This document shows positions 25,808 through 36,664 of a DNA stretch of 64,000 nucleotides, one piece after another. The DNA is taken from the NCBI GenBank assembly GCA_907164885.2, contig OU015498.1, positions 85,797,142 through 85,861,141 of the forward strand. Reading direction: 5' to 3'. The position numbers and the translations under genes were made by a program. Below the pieces are notes generated by a model that saw nothing but the letters and a program-made list of their open reading frames with translations, had not been told where the DNA came from and did no database searches. The first letter of the stretch is position 1; each line of letters starts with the position of its first letter. This DNA comes from Dolomedes plantarius (taxonomy: Eukaryota > Arthropoda > Arachnida > Araneae > Dolomedidae).

Positions 25808-26182
25808 TGAGAGCGGAATATTGACTGAAAAAAATTAGATTTATTAATTTATTTCCTAATATTTATTGTCATTTAAAACTCGTTTTAATGGAGCGCTTTT
25901 ACCAGGATTAATTGATAAGCTTTTCCGTTAATTTGAAAACGGGAAAAATAATTTATGCAGCTGCTTTGGATTTTCTTCCAAGATTTATTTAAACGGTTAA
26001 AATTTAAAGAATATTTCTTATAGTTTTTTTATGAACGCTTTTATAAATAAAAAGGTAAAGGTAAATTTTATTTAATATTATAGATAAAGATTATTTATTT
26101 ATTTTTATTTGATTCAAATATTCATTTAGATTAATTCTGCAAGGTGGAATTCTCTAAAAGTGTGAACTTATTATGCAATTAA

Positions 26183-26187
<5 letters not shown>

Positions 26188-26262
<75 letters not shown>
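26188..26262. repeat. AT microsatellite
   Basis: Uninterrupted (AT)n of about 75 bases. Confidence 0.95.
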
Positions 26263-26266
<4 letters not shown>

Positions 26267-26989
26267 GTAGACGACGACTGGAAGAAAGTTAATTATATTA
26301 TCAAACCTTTACCTGATGCTTTAAATATTTATTTTATTCATTTTAGATATAGTTAAATCAAATTAAATTCTCTTTCTAACTCCGTTCGAAAGCAGTTTTG
26401 TCTCGTGTATTCAAATTATTGTGAAACATGAATTAAAAATGCATGTTACTGTCCACCTCCGGAGAGAAGAGACCTGAAACAGGTTTTAAGGTTGCTGCCC
26501 CGGTGAGGTCGATTCTCGAAATGAGGGGTCGAGGATAATCAACACTTCATGAACATTATTACCCACGAAATTTATCGCTCTTTAGACATTAAGAAAATTA
26601 TGAAGGTTTTAACTATTTAGGCTTTGAGAAAACCATCGCATGTTTTGCTTTTCCATTTTCATGTAATCAACGTATTTTAAGACTTAATCCTGCATCATAC
26701 TACTTACTATTTCCCGAAGTAATGTGAGAGAATTTCAGAAATCGTCGAGTCATGTTTGCTTTTATAAATACTGGATCTTACAAAAATTTACTATTATAGA
26801 TGCAGATTTCTTATAAGTTACTCCTGGGAAAAATTTGAGGACAATTTCTAATTTGAGGACGATTTGATCAAATTTTAACATCCTCATTTCTTCGTGTTCA
26901 GAAAGTAAGATGGAAGAATGTTTTAATTCACCCATTTTTTCAACCAGCATATAGAGATTTACATCTGCATGTTTTACACAGTTCGTTTG
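26263..26989. other. left flank of the BEL element, nothing recognised
   Basis: AT-rich single-copy-looking DNA up to the retrotransposon target site. Confidence 0.5.
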
Positions 26990-26994
26990 GTCGT

Positions 26995-27282
26995 TGTTGC
27001 AGTTCATCTTTGGTGGCGCTACGAGCGCCGTACCGCGAATCACCCCCCGTTTCAAACTGTTCAAATCAGAATGCATTGTGCATAAGAACCGGCCAGTTCG
27101 GTAATAATGGAACTCTCGCTGGAGAGTAATTTCTTAGTAACCTTTTATGTAAATACTGTAACTAATCTTAAATTGTAAATAAATTATGTTAATTTAAACC
27201 TGATCGTCATAACTGAAAGAGAAGTGTGCAGTATCATCACTCAAGACAAATCCGTTGAACATCTCCCAGCGCAAAATCTTCA
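26995..27282 (+). repeat. BEL 5' LTR
   Basis: Starts TGTTGCAGTTCATC and ends AAAATCTTCA. AATAAA at about 27176-27181 may serve as polyadenylation signal. Identical to the 3' LTR by eye over all 288 bases. Confidence 0.95.
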
Positions 27283-27302
27283 TTTGGCGTCCGCGTGACA
27301 GG
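27283..27302 (+). promoter_or_regulatory. BEL primer-binding site
   Basis: TGGCGTCCGCGTGACAGG begins two bases after the LTR; the TGG is the usual complement of a tRNA CCA end. Its reverse complement contains CCTGTCACGCGG, which from memory equals the anticodon arm of tRNA-Asp(GUC). Primer identity is therefore open. Confidence 0.6.
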
Positions 27303-27354
27303 ACTCATTTGAAACTGAAGGTAAGCGCATGCTTACTTAATTTATATTTGCATA

Positions 27355-29316
27355 ATGAGTAAAGATAATGTAGAAAAACTGAAGCGGCAGCGTGCTGTTT
27401 TGCGCTCCGCTACAACGAAGATTTTAACGAAAATCTCAAATACATTTGATGATTCTGAAATGATATATGATGATAAGGTAGATGCTCTGGGAGTCCTAAA
27501 AGATCAATTAATGGAAAAAGTTGAGAAACTTAAAGCTTCAAATTCTGAAATTTTTGAAAACATTCCTGATAATGAAATTGAAGATGAAATTGAAGGAGTT
27601 GAAATGATTGATGAAAAAATTATAGAATGGAAATACAAAATTTCAAAATTTTTAAATCAGAATATTAATGTTAGATCCCAACCGGTTGTAACCGAAATTC
27701 CAAGAAATGAAATTGCTGCTTCAGCAGTTACACAACTTAGTTCTTGTTCAAATTTAGTGAAACTTCCAAAACTGTGTATTGAAAAATTTTATGGTGATTC
27801 ATCCACTTGGCTCGAATTTTGGAGTCAATTTTCTAATGCTATAGATGAAAATGAAAATTTGACAACTATTGATAAATTTTGTTATTTGAAATCTTTGTTG
27901 GGAGGTTCTGCTGCTAATGTTGTGACTGGATTTTCATTAACACATGAAAATTATAAATCAGCTATTGAACTTTTGAAAAATAGATTTGGACGACCTGACT
28001 TGACAATTAATTTACACGTAAGCAAACTTTTGAATTTGAATCCAGTTAAAAATTCTTCCAATGTAAAGGCCTTGAGAGACCTGTATGATAGCTGCGAAAT
28101 TCAAATTCGTAATCTAAAATCCCTAGGTGTAGCATCTGGCAGTTATGGACACTTATTATGCCCTATTTTACTTAAACTAATACCCTCAGATATCGCGTTG
28201 GAATATAATAGAAATCGAAAGAAAAAGACGGATTTTGATATAGATGAATTACTTACTTTTTTAAAAGATGAAATTGAGTCTCGCGAAGCTACTCAACAGT
28301 TTAGTAGTTCAGAAAAATACTTCAGCGTTAAAACCGAAACGTATCGTAATGTCAAACGAAATATTCCAACGGCATATGCTTTAACAACCTCTGTTAAAAA
28401 TAATTGTATCTTTTGTGAAAATTCTAACCATTTTTCTGATAAATGTAAATCTCTTTCGATTCCCCAAAAATGTGAAAAACTTAAAAGAGAAGGGCGATGC
28501 TTTTTATGTTTCCGAAAATTCCATATTGCTTCTAAATGTAGAGCCGTAAAAGAAAGTTGTAAAAATTGTCAAAGTAAATTCCATAATACATCAGTATGCT
28601 TGAAAGCTAATGAAAATCCGGTAGAGCCAAAAAATGAAGCGGAAACTCTTGTTACTACTGTTTCCCAATGTAAAGTAAAAGTCCCCCAATCCAGTAACGA
28701 AGTTATACTTCAAACTTGTTGTGTACGAATTTCAACTGACAAAAGTACGGCAGAAGCCGTGTGTTTGTATGACAGTGGTAGCCAAAGAACGTTTATAACA
28801 AAGGACATTGCAATGGCCTTGAAACCCCCCGTAATTGGGAAGGAAAAGCTCCTTGTCTACTCTTTCGCGTCCCGTGAGGGGGAGCAGAAAATTTACGATG
28901 TGGTCAGCGTTAAACTCAGCCACGTTGAGGATTCCAGCAAAAGCCTTTGCATTAAAGCGTTAGTGGTTGAAGAAATCTCTAACGTATTGATTTCGAAGCC
29001 ACGGGTAGATAAGAATGTTTCGCGGAAGTTAGCCAAATTCGAGTTGTCGAATTGGAGTAGGGAAGGGGAGGATTCGCGAATTCAACTACTTGTGGGAGCT
29101 GACTATCTATACCAAATTACGGGAGGGGGAAAAGTTGAACGAATCACAAAATCTCTGTTTGTATGCGAGAGTTTATTTGGGTTTTCGCTTTGCGGAGCGT
29201 TAAGCATTGATGAAAGGGGGAAAAAGGAATGTGCCTCAGTTTTAAAAATAGCTGTACAAACTAATGACAATGAACGCGAGGATTTAAGAAAATTATGGGA
29301 GCTTGAAGCTATATGA
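27355..29316 (+). CDS. BEL gag and protease part of polyprotein
   Basis: A 653-codon frame. Residues 1-115 are a charged, helical leader. Residues about 135-300 are the DUF1759 gag core (LPKLCIEKFYGDSSTWLEFW). Three CCHC zinc knuckles, each C-x2-C-x4-H-x4-C, lie at about 351-364, 382-395 and 402-415 and would bind RNA. A retroviral-type aspartic protease (DUF1758) has its active site at CLYDSGS, Asp about 473. The frame ends in TGA at 29314-29316 within LWELEAI, a place where related polyproteins run straight on. The polymerase frame continues in the same phase, so the stop is either a point mutation or a programmed readthrough site. Structural particle protein and processing enzyme. Confidence 0.93.
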   Translation: MSKDNVEKLKRQRAVLRSATTKILTKISNTFDDSEMIYDDKVDALGVLKDQLMEKVEKLKASNSEIFENIPDNEIEDEIEGVEMIDEKIIEWKYKISKFLNQNINVRSQPVVTEIPRNEIAASAVTQLSSCSNLVKLPKLCIEKFYGDSSTWLEFWSQFSNAIDENENLTTIDKFCYLKSLLGGSAANVVTGFSLTHENYKSAIELLKNRFGRPDLTINLHVSKLLNLNPVKNSSNVKALRDLYDSCEIQIRNLKSLGVASGSYGHLLCPILLKLIPSDIALEYNRNRKKKTDFDIDELLTFLKDEIESREATQQFSSSEKYFSVKTETYRNVKRNIPTAYALTTSVKNNCIFCENSNHFSDKCKSLSIPQKCEKLKREGRCFLCFRKFHIASKCRAVKESCKNCQSKFHNTSVCLKANENPVEPKNEAETLVTTVSQCKVKVPQSSNEVILQTCCVRISTDKSTAEAVCLYDSGSQRTFITKDIAMALKPPVIGKEKLLVYSFASREGEQKIYDVVSVKLSHVEDSSKSLCIKALVVEEISNVLISKPRVDKNVSRKLAKFELSNWSREGEDSRIQLLVGADYLYQITGGGKVERITKSLFVCESLFGFSLCGALSIDERGKKECASVLKIAVQTNDNEREDLRKLWELEAI

Positions 29317-32300
29317 ATAAAAAATAATAATGATGTATTCTCTGAATCTGATAGAGAAATCATGGATAGATTTGAAAGCGGTTTAAGCTTTACAAATAAT
29401 AGATATCAAACAAAGTTACTTTGGAAGGATAATAGGGAAAAGTTAGGAGATAACTTTAATATTTCAAAGGATCGTTTTGTACGTCTAAAACGAAAACTAA
29501 AAGGGGATGATGTTTTATTTGATAAGTATAAGAGTATTGTATCAGAGCAATTGAGAAATGGCATAGTAGAAGAATGCCCCGACAATGAAATAGAAAATGG
29601 ATACTTTATGCCCCATAGGCCCATAGTAAGAAATGACAAATCTTCAACGCAGGTTAGGATGGTTTTTGATGCCTCCGCAAAAGATTGTAATAATAAATCC
29701 CTGAATGATTGTTTGTGGAGTGGACCCAATTTAAATCCTAATATATTAGATACCCTTATTAACTTCAGGAAAAATAAAGTTGCCTTCTGCGCAGATATAG
29801 AAAAGGCGTTTCTCCAAATTGGCATTGCAGAGGAAGACCGAAATTATTTAAAATTTTTGTGGTTCGATGATACCGTTGATAATTCCTTCAAAATTTTTAG
29901 ATTTAAGCGCGTTCCTTTCGGTGTTACTTGTAGTCCGTTTATTTTGGCCGCAACAATTAAATATCATATTAAAAATTTCAAAGAAAAACACCCTATAGTA
30001 GTTAAAATGTTAGATTCCTCATTATATGCAGATGACTTGATCGACGGATCAAATTGTGATGAAGAAGCCTTTTATCTGACATCAGCTGCTACAGAAATTC
30101 TTAAAGAAGCTGGTATGCATTTGAGAAAATTTAATTCTAATTCTAAAGTTTTAAAAGAAAAATGGGTGGTAAATAATCTCATCGAGAACCAGGATAATCC
30201 TAAAAATGTCGTGAAGCTCTTGGGATTAATATGGGATACAGATTCAGACCACTTACAGTTAGATATGCAACCTATTACTGAAAATTGGGACACTAAAATT
30301 ACGAAAAGATACATACTAAAGACCATGCTGAAATTGTTTGATCCCTTAGGTTTTATTTCACCGTATGTTATCCGCATGAAAATTTTATTACAGGAAATTT
30401 GGGAAGGAGGTTTTGAATGGGACATTGAATTACCTTTGAATTTAAAGAATAAATGGGATAGTTGGTATTCTGAAACTAAACACTTAAGGAAACTGGAAAT
30501 TCCTAGGATATATTTCCCTGATGGATTAAATTTGTCCTATGATTGTACAGAAATTCATTTATTTTGTGATGCCAGTCCTAAGGCCTACGGTGCGGTAGCT
30601 TATATTAGATATAGAAATGAAGCTAACCAGATTAAGACTGCATTTCTCTGGTCTAAAGCCAGAGTATCCCCTTTAAAACGAGTGACCATTCCCCGTTTAG
30701 AGTTGTTAGGTGCATTAATTGCTGCCAGAATGTCTAAATATTTAAAAGGGGTATTAGATTTACGAAATTTGGAATTTAAGCTATGGACCGACTCTACAAT
30801 AGCCTTATATTGGATTAAAGGATCTGCAGCAAACTGGAAGCCCTTTGTTTCCAATCGGGTTACTGAAATTCAATCTTTGTCAGATCCGGAAAGTTGGAAC
30901 TATTGTAGCGGTCAAGATAACCCAGCTGATTTACTTACACGTGGTGAACACTTAAGCTCTTTAATAGACAATAATCTTTGGTGGCAAGGTCCTGTATGGT
31001 TATCCCTCCCTGAATCTATGTGGCCCCCTAAGGTAGGAGTTAAAGAAGACGAAGAAGTAGCAATTGAAAGAAAATCTAAGACAAAAATGACTCAGGTATG
31101 CTGTGCCGTAAATGTACGATCTGAAGCCCTTTTAAATGTAGACCGGTTCAGTAAGCTCTCTCAATTGTTTAATGTTACGGGGTGGATCCTGCGTTTCCTT
31201 CATAATTCAAATCCGAAAAATTGTAAAATATCCGGTCCATTAACAACCACAGAAGTAGAAAGGGCCGAGATTTATTGGATCAAGCAAATTCAAAGATATG
31301 CTTTCTCGGAGGAAATTGAGCAGCTACAGCGAGGAAAATCGATTTTTAAGGAATCAAAGTTGTACCACCTTAATCCCGAACTCGACGAGAATAAACTACT
31401 TGTGATTAAAGGCAGACTACAATTTTCCGATTTATATGAGCGGGAAAAACATCCGTGGGTGCTTCCCGATAAAGCAAGGTTTGTAAATCTACTTATTATT
31501 GATGCGCATGCAAGAATGTATCATTTTGGTGTAGCTGCTACCCTAGCTCATCTACGAGAGCGATATTTCATCATGAAGGGCAGAAGAATAATAAAATCTG
31601 TCCTGAAAACCTGCATGCTGTGTAAAAAGTTCAATGCCACCTCTGGAAAAGAAATTACTGCACCCCTACCTAGAGATAGAATTATCGAAACACCACCTTT
31701 TGAGACCATCGGTATAGATTTTGCAGGGCCAATTTACACTAAAGGATCCTTGGGATCAGAAAAGACTTACATTGTGCTGTTTACCTGTGCGGTTACAAGA
31801 GCTATTCATTTAGAGCTGGTGACGAATTTAAGCACCGCTAATTTCATTTTAGCTCTTAAGCGATTCTTTGCTCGAAGAGGACTCTGTAAGGTGATATACA
31901 GTGACAATGCCAAAACATTTGTCAAGACCGACTTGCTTTTAAAAGAGATCTGGAAAAGAATTTCAAAGGAAGAAGTTAAAAACTATTTAACTATGAACAA
32001 AATAATATGGAAATTTATCATCCCAAGAGCAGCCTGGTGGGGAGGTTTTTGGGAGAGAATGGTTAGATCTGTGAAAACACCATTAAAGAAGATACTCGGT
32101 AGAACTTGCCTTACTTATGAAGAAACCGAAACTATGCTCACTGAAGTGGAGGCAGTAATTAATTCTAGACCCTTATCGTATGTTTACGAAGAGCCTTCAG
32201 AACCGGAACCTCTAACTCCAGCTCATTTCTTGGTAGGAAAGAGGTTAACATCGTTGCCCTGTGGAATTCCAATTATCTTCGAAACGAAATCCGATAAATC

Positions 32301-32637
32301 CACGTTATTAAACAAATTAAAATATCGCCAACAAATAATTGATCATTTTTGGAAAAGGTGGAGAAAAGAATATCTTCTGGAGCTACGATCAGCAAATAAA
32401 CTAGATCCCGTCAAATCTTCAGCCTTCAAAGTTGGTGATATAGTCCTGATTCATGATGAAAAGTTGCCAAAACATCTTTGGAAGTGTGGATATGTAAAAG
32501 AACTTTTGCCCGGACGAGACTCTAAAATAAGGTCATGTATCCTGAAAACTCCAACTGGACTGATTAAAAGACCGATACAACTACTGTATAAACTTGAATT
32601 AGATTCGATGGAGAAGTCAAATGAACAACAATCTTAG
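29317..32637 (+). CDS. BEL reverse transcriptase, RNase H and integrase
   Basis: Continues in the same frame directly after the TGA; the first Met is at 29362 (1091 residues). Reverse transcriptase spans about 60-250 with the catalytic YADD at about 222. The Peptidase A17/RNase H-like region has HLFCDASPKAYGAVAY near 395. The integrase zinc-binding domain has H-x3-H and C-x2-C (HARMYHFG ... CMLCKKF, about 715-755). The integrase core has Asp in GIDFAGPI, Asp in IYSDNAKTF and Glu in GGFWERMVRSVK, and a DUF5641 tail follows. It would copy the RNA and insert the cDNA. No other stop or frameshift is present, so the TGA at 29314 is the only visible lesion. Ends at TAG 32635-32637, about 265 bases before the 3' LTR. 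Confidence 0.95.
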   Translation: MKNNNDVFSESDREIMDRFESGLSFTNNRYQTKLLWKDNREKLGDNFNISKDRFVRLKRKLKGDDVLFDKYKSIVSEQLRNGIVEECPDNEIENGYFMPHRPIVRNDKSSTQVRMVFDASAKDCNNKSLNDCLWSGPNLNPNILDTLINFRKNKVAFCADIEKAFLQIGIAEEDRNYLKFLWFDDTVDNSFKIFRFKRVPFGVTCSPFILAATIKYHIKNFKEKHPIVVKMLDSSLYADDLIDGSNCDEEAFYLTSAATEILKEAGMHLRKFNSNSKVLKEKWVVNNLIENQDNPKNVVKLLGLIWDTDSDHLQLDMQPITENWDTKITKRYILKTMLKLFDPLGFISPYVIRMKILLQEIWEGGFEWDIELPLNLKNKWDSWYSETKHLRKLEIPRIYFPDGLNLSYDCTEIHLFCDASPKAYGAVAYIRYRNEANQIKTAFLWSKARVSPLKRVTIPRLELLGALIAARMSKYLKGVLDLRNLEFKLWTDSTIALYWIKGSAANWKPFVSNRVTEIQSLSDPESWNYCSGQDNPADLLTRGEHLSSLIDNNLWWQGPVWLSLPESMWPPKVGVKEDEEVAIERKSKTKMTQVCCAVNVRSEALLNVDRFSKLSQLFNVTGWILRFLHNSNPKNCKISGPLTTTEVERAEIYWIKQIQRYAFSEEIEQLQRGKSIFKESKLYHLNPELDENKLLVIKGRLQFSDLYEREKHPWVLPDKARFVNLLIIDAHARMYHFGVAATLAHLRERYFIMKGRRIIKSVLKTCMLCKKFNATSGKEITAPLPRDRIIETPPFETIGIDFAGPIYTKGSLGSEKTYIVLFTCAVTRAIHLELVTNLSTANFILALKRFFARRGLCKVIYSDNAKTFVKTDLLLKEIWKRISKEEVKNYLTMNKIIWKFIIPRAAWWGGFWERMVRSVKTPLKKILGRTCLTYEETETMLTEVEAVINSRPLSYVYEEPSEPEPLTPAHFLVGKRLTSLPCGIPIIFETKSDKSTLLNKLKYRQQIIDHFWKRWRKEYLLELRSANKLDPVKSSAFKVGDIVLIHDEKLPKHLWKCGYVKELLPGRDSKIRSCILKTPTGLIKRPIQLLYKLELDSMEKSNEQQS

Positions 32638-32888
32638 AACTTTAACCTTATTTGATTTGTTATATTGTGCTTGATTTTAATATCTTTTATTCTCATTTTA
32701 GAATTCAACTTAATTTTACTAAACTTTAAAGTGTTTGAAAATTTGGTAATCTTTCTTAGTATGTAAGTATGTCTTTAACATTTATTGATTTGTATTCAAG
32801 AAGCTATCATCATTTAGGTAATGTTTTGTTTTAATTTTTGTATTGTTCTTATTTATGTATTGTTTGATGAACAACTGTAATTGTTCAT

Positions 32889-32900
32889 CCGGGGGCAGTG
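32889..32900 (+). promoter_or_regulatory. BEL polypurine tract
   Basis: CCGGGGGCAGTG directly precedes the 3' LTR; the G-rich run is the expected plus-strand primer. Confidence 0.7.
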
Positions 32901-33188
32901 TGTTGCAGTTCATCTTTGGTGGCGCTACGAGCGCCGTACCGCGAATCACCCCCCGTTTCAAACTGTTCAAATCAGAATGCATTGTGCATAAGAACCGGCC
33001 AGTTCGGTAATAATGGAACTCTCGCTGGAGAGTAATTTCTTAGTAACCTTTTATGTAAATACTGTAACTAATCTTAAATTGTAAATAAATTATGTTAATT
33101 TAAACCTGATCGTCATAACTGAAAGAGAAGTGTGCAGTATCATCACTCAAGACAAATCCGTTGAACATCTCCCAGCGCAAAATCTTCA
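32901..33188 (+). repeat. BEL 3' LTR
   Basis: 288 bases, identical by eye to 26995-27282. Followed by GTCGT, the target duplication. Confidence 0.95.
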
Positions 33189-33193
33189 GTCGT

Positions 33194-33612
33194 TAATCTG
33201 AATATTTTTTACATCTGTTAAGGCAGTTTCCTTTTAGACATTCAAAATTTTTCTGGTCTAATTAAGTCCAATCGGTTTCAGGCTGGTCCTACCATTTGAA
33301 GCATTTTGATTACTACACTAATGACCTCTTCTAATGAAAAATCACTTGAACTAATGTTTTCAACGCTTTATAAAATTTTCCAATTTTCCGCAATTTGAAT
33401 AGGGAAAGATTTCGTCAAACTCTCATTTCATCCTCTGTAAAATGTCTTTTGATAACTGTTTGGCCAGTTTATAACTTTAATAAAAAAAAATGAAAGATGA
33501 TTTGCTCAGTTGTAAATTTATAACTTGGAAAATAGAAATAAGGGATCAACCTTTAATTTTTCAGATTATACAGCAAATCACAGCAGTTAATATTCCAACA
33601 TGTATAGTGTTT
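33194..33612. other. right flank of the BEL element, nothing recognised
   Basis: AT-rich, no exon or element end identified. Confidence 0.5.
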
Positions 33613-33885
33613 AAGGGCGCGGTGGCCCGGTTGGCAAGGGCAGTGATCTGAACGTCTCTGGTTCGATGCTCGTCGCTGCAAATCCACCGCCGTGTTCACT
33701 AATGGTGGCCGGGGCACATAAAATAGATCGTGGCCACAATGTCCTCCAAGTTCTCAAATTTACCTCTGGAGGTGCGGGGTCAAGTGCTCCGATCTCGTCA
33801 CTTAACTCGGTTCAAAAATACGTGACCGATGTCGAGATCAAGTCAATCTTCAGCCCTAGTGGTACCTCGCCTTAAAGTGAAACTG
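33613..33885 (+). mobile_element. tRNA-derived SINE, family 2, copy b
   Basis: Head GCGCGGTGGCCCGGTTGGCA (A box) and GGTTCGATGCTCGTCG (B box), then a body matching the copy at 25466-25807 (AATGTCCTCCAAGTTCTCAA, CTGGAGGTGC). Opposite orientation to copy a. Frames in it are not genes. Confidence 0.8.
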
Positions 33886-34885
33886 CTTACTACCCTTCGC
33901 CAAGGACTTAAGCTATATCCACACTTGTGCGCTTTCGCATTCGCTTTCGACATGACGCACGGAGAGAGAAATGTGAGGCATGCGTCACCACTTGCAAATT
34001 CCAGGACAGCGCATGCGTCGCGATAGCGCATGCGTTATCGCAAGCGTATCCAACCCGAGTGGATTTTCGTGCGTAATTTCATGCGCTTTTCTAATCTGCA
34101 AGGCAGTTTTCAAGCCAGTGTTCAGAATGTCGCAGTCTTCGGGAAAATTTTAAATTTTATTGATGATTACAGAAATTTACCGGCATTGTGGGACGTCAAC
34201 CACTCCGCATACACAAATAAAATTATTAATACATTTAAAATAATTATTTAATAATAATATACAGGGCATTAAATTATTAATGTCTATTGTTTTAAAATTA
34301 AAACTAAATGTATTTTTAAACAAAGCAAATTGAAAAAAATATTTGAAAACTTGTACTATATCATTGAAATTTTCTTTTTGAAAAACAGGGAGAAGATTTC
34401 AAAAATACGCATCAGCTAATTTGTTATTATAAAAATACTGAATAACAAATTCCCCATAGCTTATCATAGGAATTAAAGACCCACCATGAACAAAAATAGA
34501 TGTTTTAGTATTATAAAAGCAGATTACGACCTGAATTCGCGTTTTGCGTGACGTAATTTTTCCCCCCATGTCATGCATTGCTTGCATCCAAATGCGTAAG
34601 ATCTTGCACATATCATCTCCATTTGAAGCTAAATATCATCGACACATTTTAAATGTACGCATTTTTTAATCCATCATGGTTTACTCGTCGTGTTCTTCAT
34701 TTAACCCCATGTTGAAGAAAAATGAACGATTTTCATTAATAAAAAAATATACTTCTTAACTTCTTACATATGTAGGAATTTTTTTTCATTACATATGAAA
34801 ATTCAAAAGTAATTCTTCATGGCCCGCTTTGCTCAGAAAAGAAGTAAATGTCTCGGTTTAATTCTTTACTTTATATTAAAGAGAT
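33886..34885. other. unclassified repeat remnant and AT-rich DNA
   Basis: At 33908-33950 a phrase CCACACTTGTGCGCTTTCGC recurs in inverted form near 37045-37070, so part of this stretch is an old inverted-repeat element. GCGCATGCGT repeats follow near 34010-34040. Ends not found; no gene. Confidence 0.45.
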
Positions 34886-35351
<466 letters not shown>

Positions 35352-35411
35352 TTTCTCCTGCACCTGCACCTGCACCTGCACCTGCACCTGCACGCACGCA
35401 CACACACACAG
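35352..35411. repeat. CACCTG hexanucleotide and CA repeat
   Basis: Seven tandem CACCTG-type units, then CACG/CA repeats. Confidence 0.9.
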
Positions 35412-35458
35412 GATAAATATGCAAGTAGCGGGATTATACATACATACATACATATATA

Positions 35459-35519
<61 letters not shown>

Positions 35520-35555
35520 AAATATGCAAGTAGCGGGATTATACATACATACATA

Positions 35556-36362
35556 CGAGGGTCATTCTAAAAGTAAAGAACGTCTTGATCTTACGAGCCG
35601 CGTAATTCTCCCACCACCACCCGCTGCCGTGAAATTTACTTACCAAATCTTTCCCTCCAGTTTGACGCTAACAGCGAACAGCTGCGGTCATTTATTGTTT
35701 ATTTATGCGATTTTAAAATGTGTGACAAAATTAAGGATCCCGCCAAGTGTGAGGTTCGTAGCGTAATATATTTCCTGAATGCAAAAACACGTTCGCCCTA
35801 TTGAAATTTATAGACAGATAACTGAAACTTATGGAAAATGTTATGAATTAAGCTTCAGTTCGAAAATGGTGCATTATTTTTAAATGCCGCAGCCTACTGC
35901 CTTCACCGACTACGCCGTGCCATTCAAAACAAACGGCGTGGTTTGTTGTCCAGCGGCCTTGTGTTTCTTCTCTCGTCCGCATGCTGCTGTGTTGACGAAG
36001 GAATCTGCTTCAGCAACTTAAATGGGAAGTTTTTGAACATCCCACCTTAAGCCCTGACTTGGCCCCCAGTGATTGCTTTCTTTTTTACCAAATTGAAGGA
36101 TTTTTTGGGCGGAAACCACTATGGAAATGATGACGAACTGAAAGAGGAAGTTAGTGACTGGTTCAAAAACTTGGCGGCAAGTGAGTATGCAGAAGGCATA
36201 GGAAAGCTGGTACAGCGCTATGACAAATGGTTCAATTTGAACGGCAACAACGTAGAAAAATAGGTAAGATATCAAAATGTGTTGTACAATAAGTTTTCTT
36301 TGATTATCTTGAATAAAAAGGACTAGAGAAACAAACGTTCTTTACTTTTAGAATGACCCTCG
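35556..36362 (+). mobile_element. mariner element, internally deleted
   Basis: TA on both sides, with perfect inverted ends starting CGAGGGTCATTCTAAAAGTA, the classic mariner terminus. The total of 807 bases is shorter than the usual 1.3 kb. Confidence 0.9.
35940..36263 (+). pseudogene. mariner transposase C-terminus
   Basis: A 64-codon open stretch (36069-36263) reads KLKDFLGGNHYGNDDELKEE and ends WFNLNGNNVEK, the mariner C-terminus. The preceding LSPDL-AP-SD catalytic region (about 36045) is in another frame, so a frameshift separates them. The N-terminal DNA-binding part is missing or unrecognisable. Confidence 0.85.
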
Positions 36363-36388
36363 TACATACATACATACATACATATATA

Positions 36389-36455
<67 letters not shown>

Positions 36456-36664
36456 AAATATGCAAGTAGCGGGATTATACATATTTATATACAGAGCACC
36501 GTACCAAAATTGTAGTCTATTCTTGTTGCTTTACGTAAAAATAGTGATCACATTATAAACTCCGCGAAATCACAAGAAATGCAGCAGTATCCGTCCGACT
36601 CTTCCATCTCGTGAGGCATGAACTGTAGAACAAGTGTGGACAACAAATCGAATGCGTCTAGAGC

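Larger units (their letters stand above)
26995..33188 (+). mobile_element. BEL/Pao LTR retrotransposon, structurally complete
   Basis: A 6.19-kb element flanked by the 5-base target duplication GTCGT (26990-26994 and 33189-33193). It has two 288-base LTRs that I read as identical, a primer-binding site, one long coding frame for gag-protease-RT-RNase H-integrase broken by a single TGA, and a polypurine tract. There is no envelope-like frame. Domain order (integrase last, DUF1759 gag, Peptidase A17 region) is BEL/Pao, not Ty3 or Copia. LTR identity implies recent insertion. Confidence 0.96.
35416..36490. repeat. tandem unit of ATACATAC-(AT)n-GATAAATATGCAAGTAGCG, split by mariner
   Basis: The phrase ATGCAAGTAGCGGGATTATA plus (CATA)n and (AT)n recurs at 35418, 35524 and about 36460. 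The mariner at 35556-36362 inserted into a CATA run, separating units two and three. Confidence 0.8.

Noticed and set aside
26762..27076. Minus-strand frame entering the 5' LTR, echoed at 32782-32982
   Set aside because: Antisense translation of the LTR, which explains its identical start in both places.
29406..29825. 139-codon antisense frame in the BEL polymerase
   Set aside because: Shadow of the strongly supported reverse transcriptase frame.
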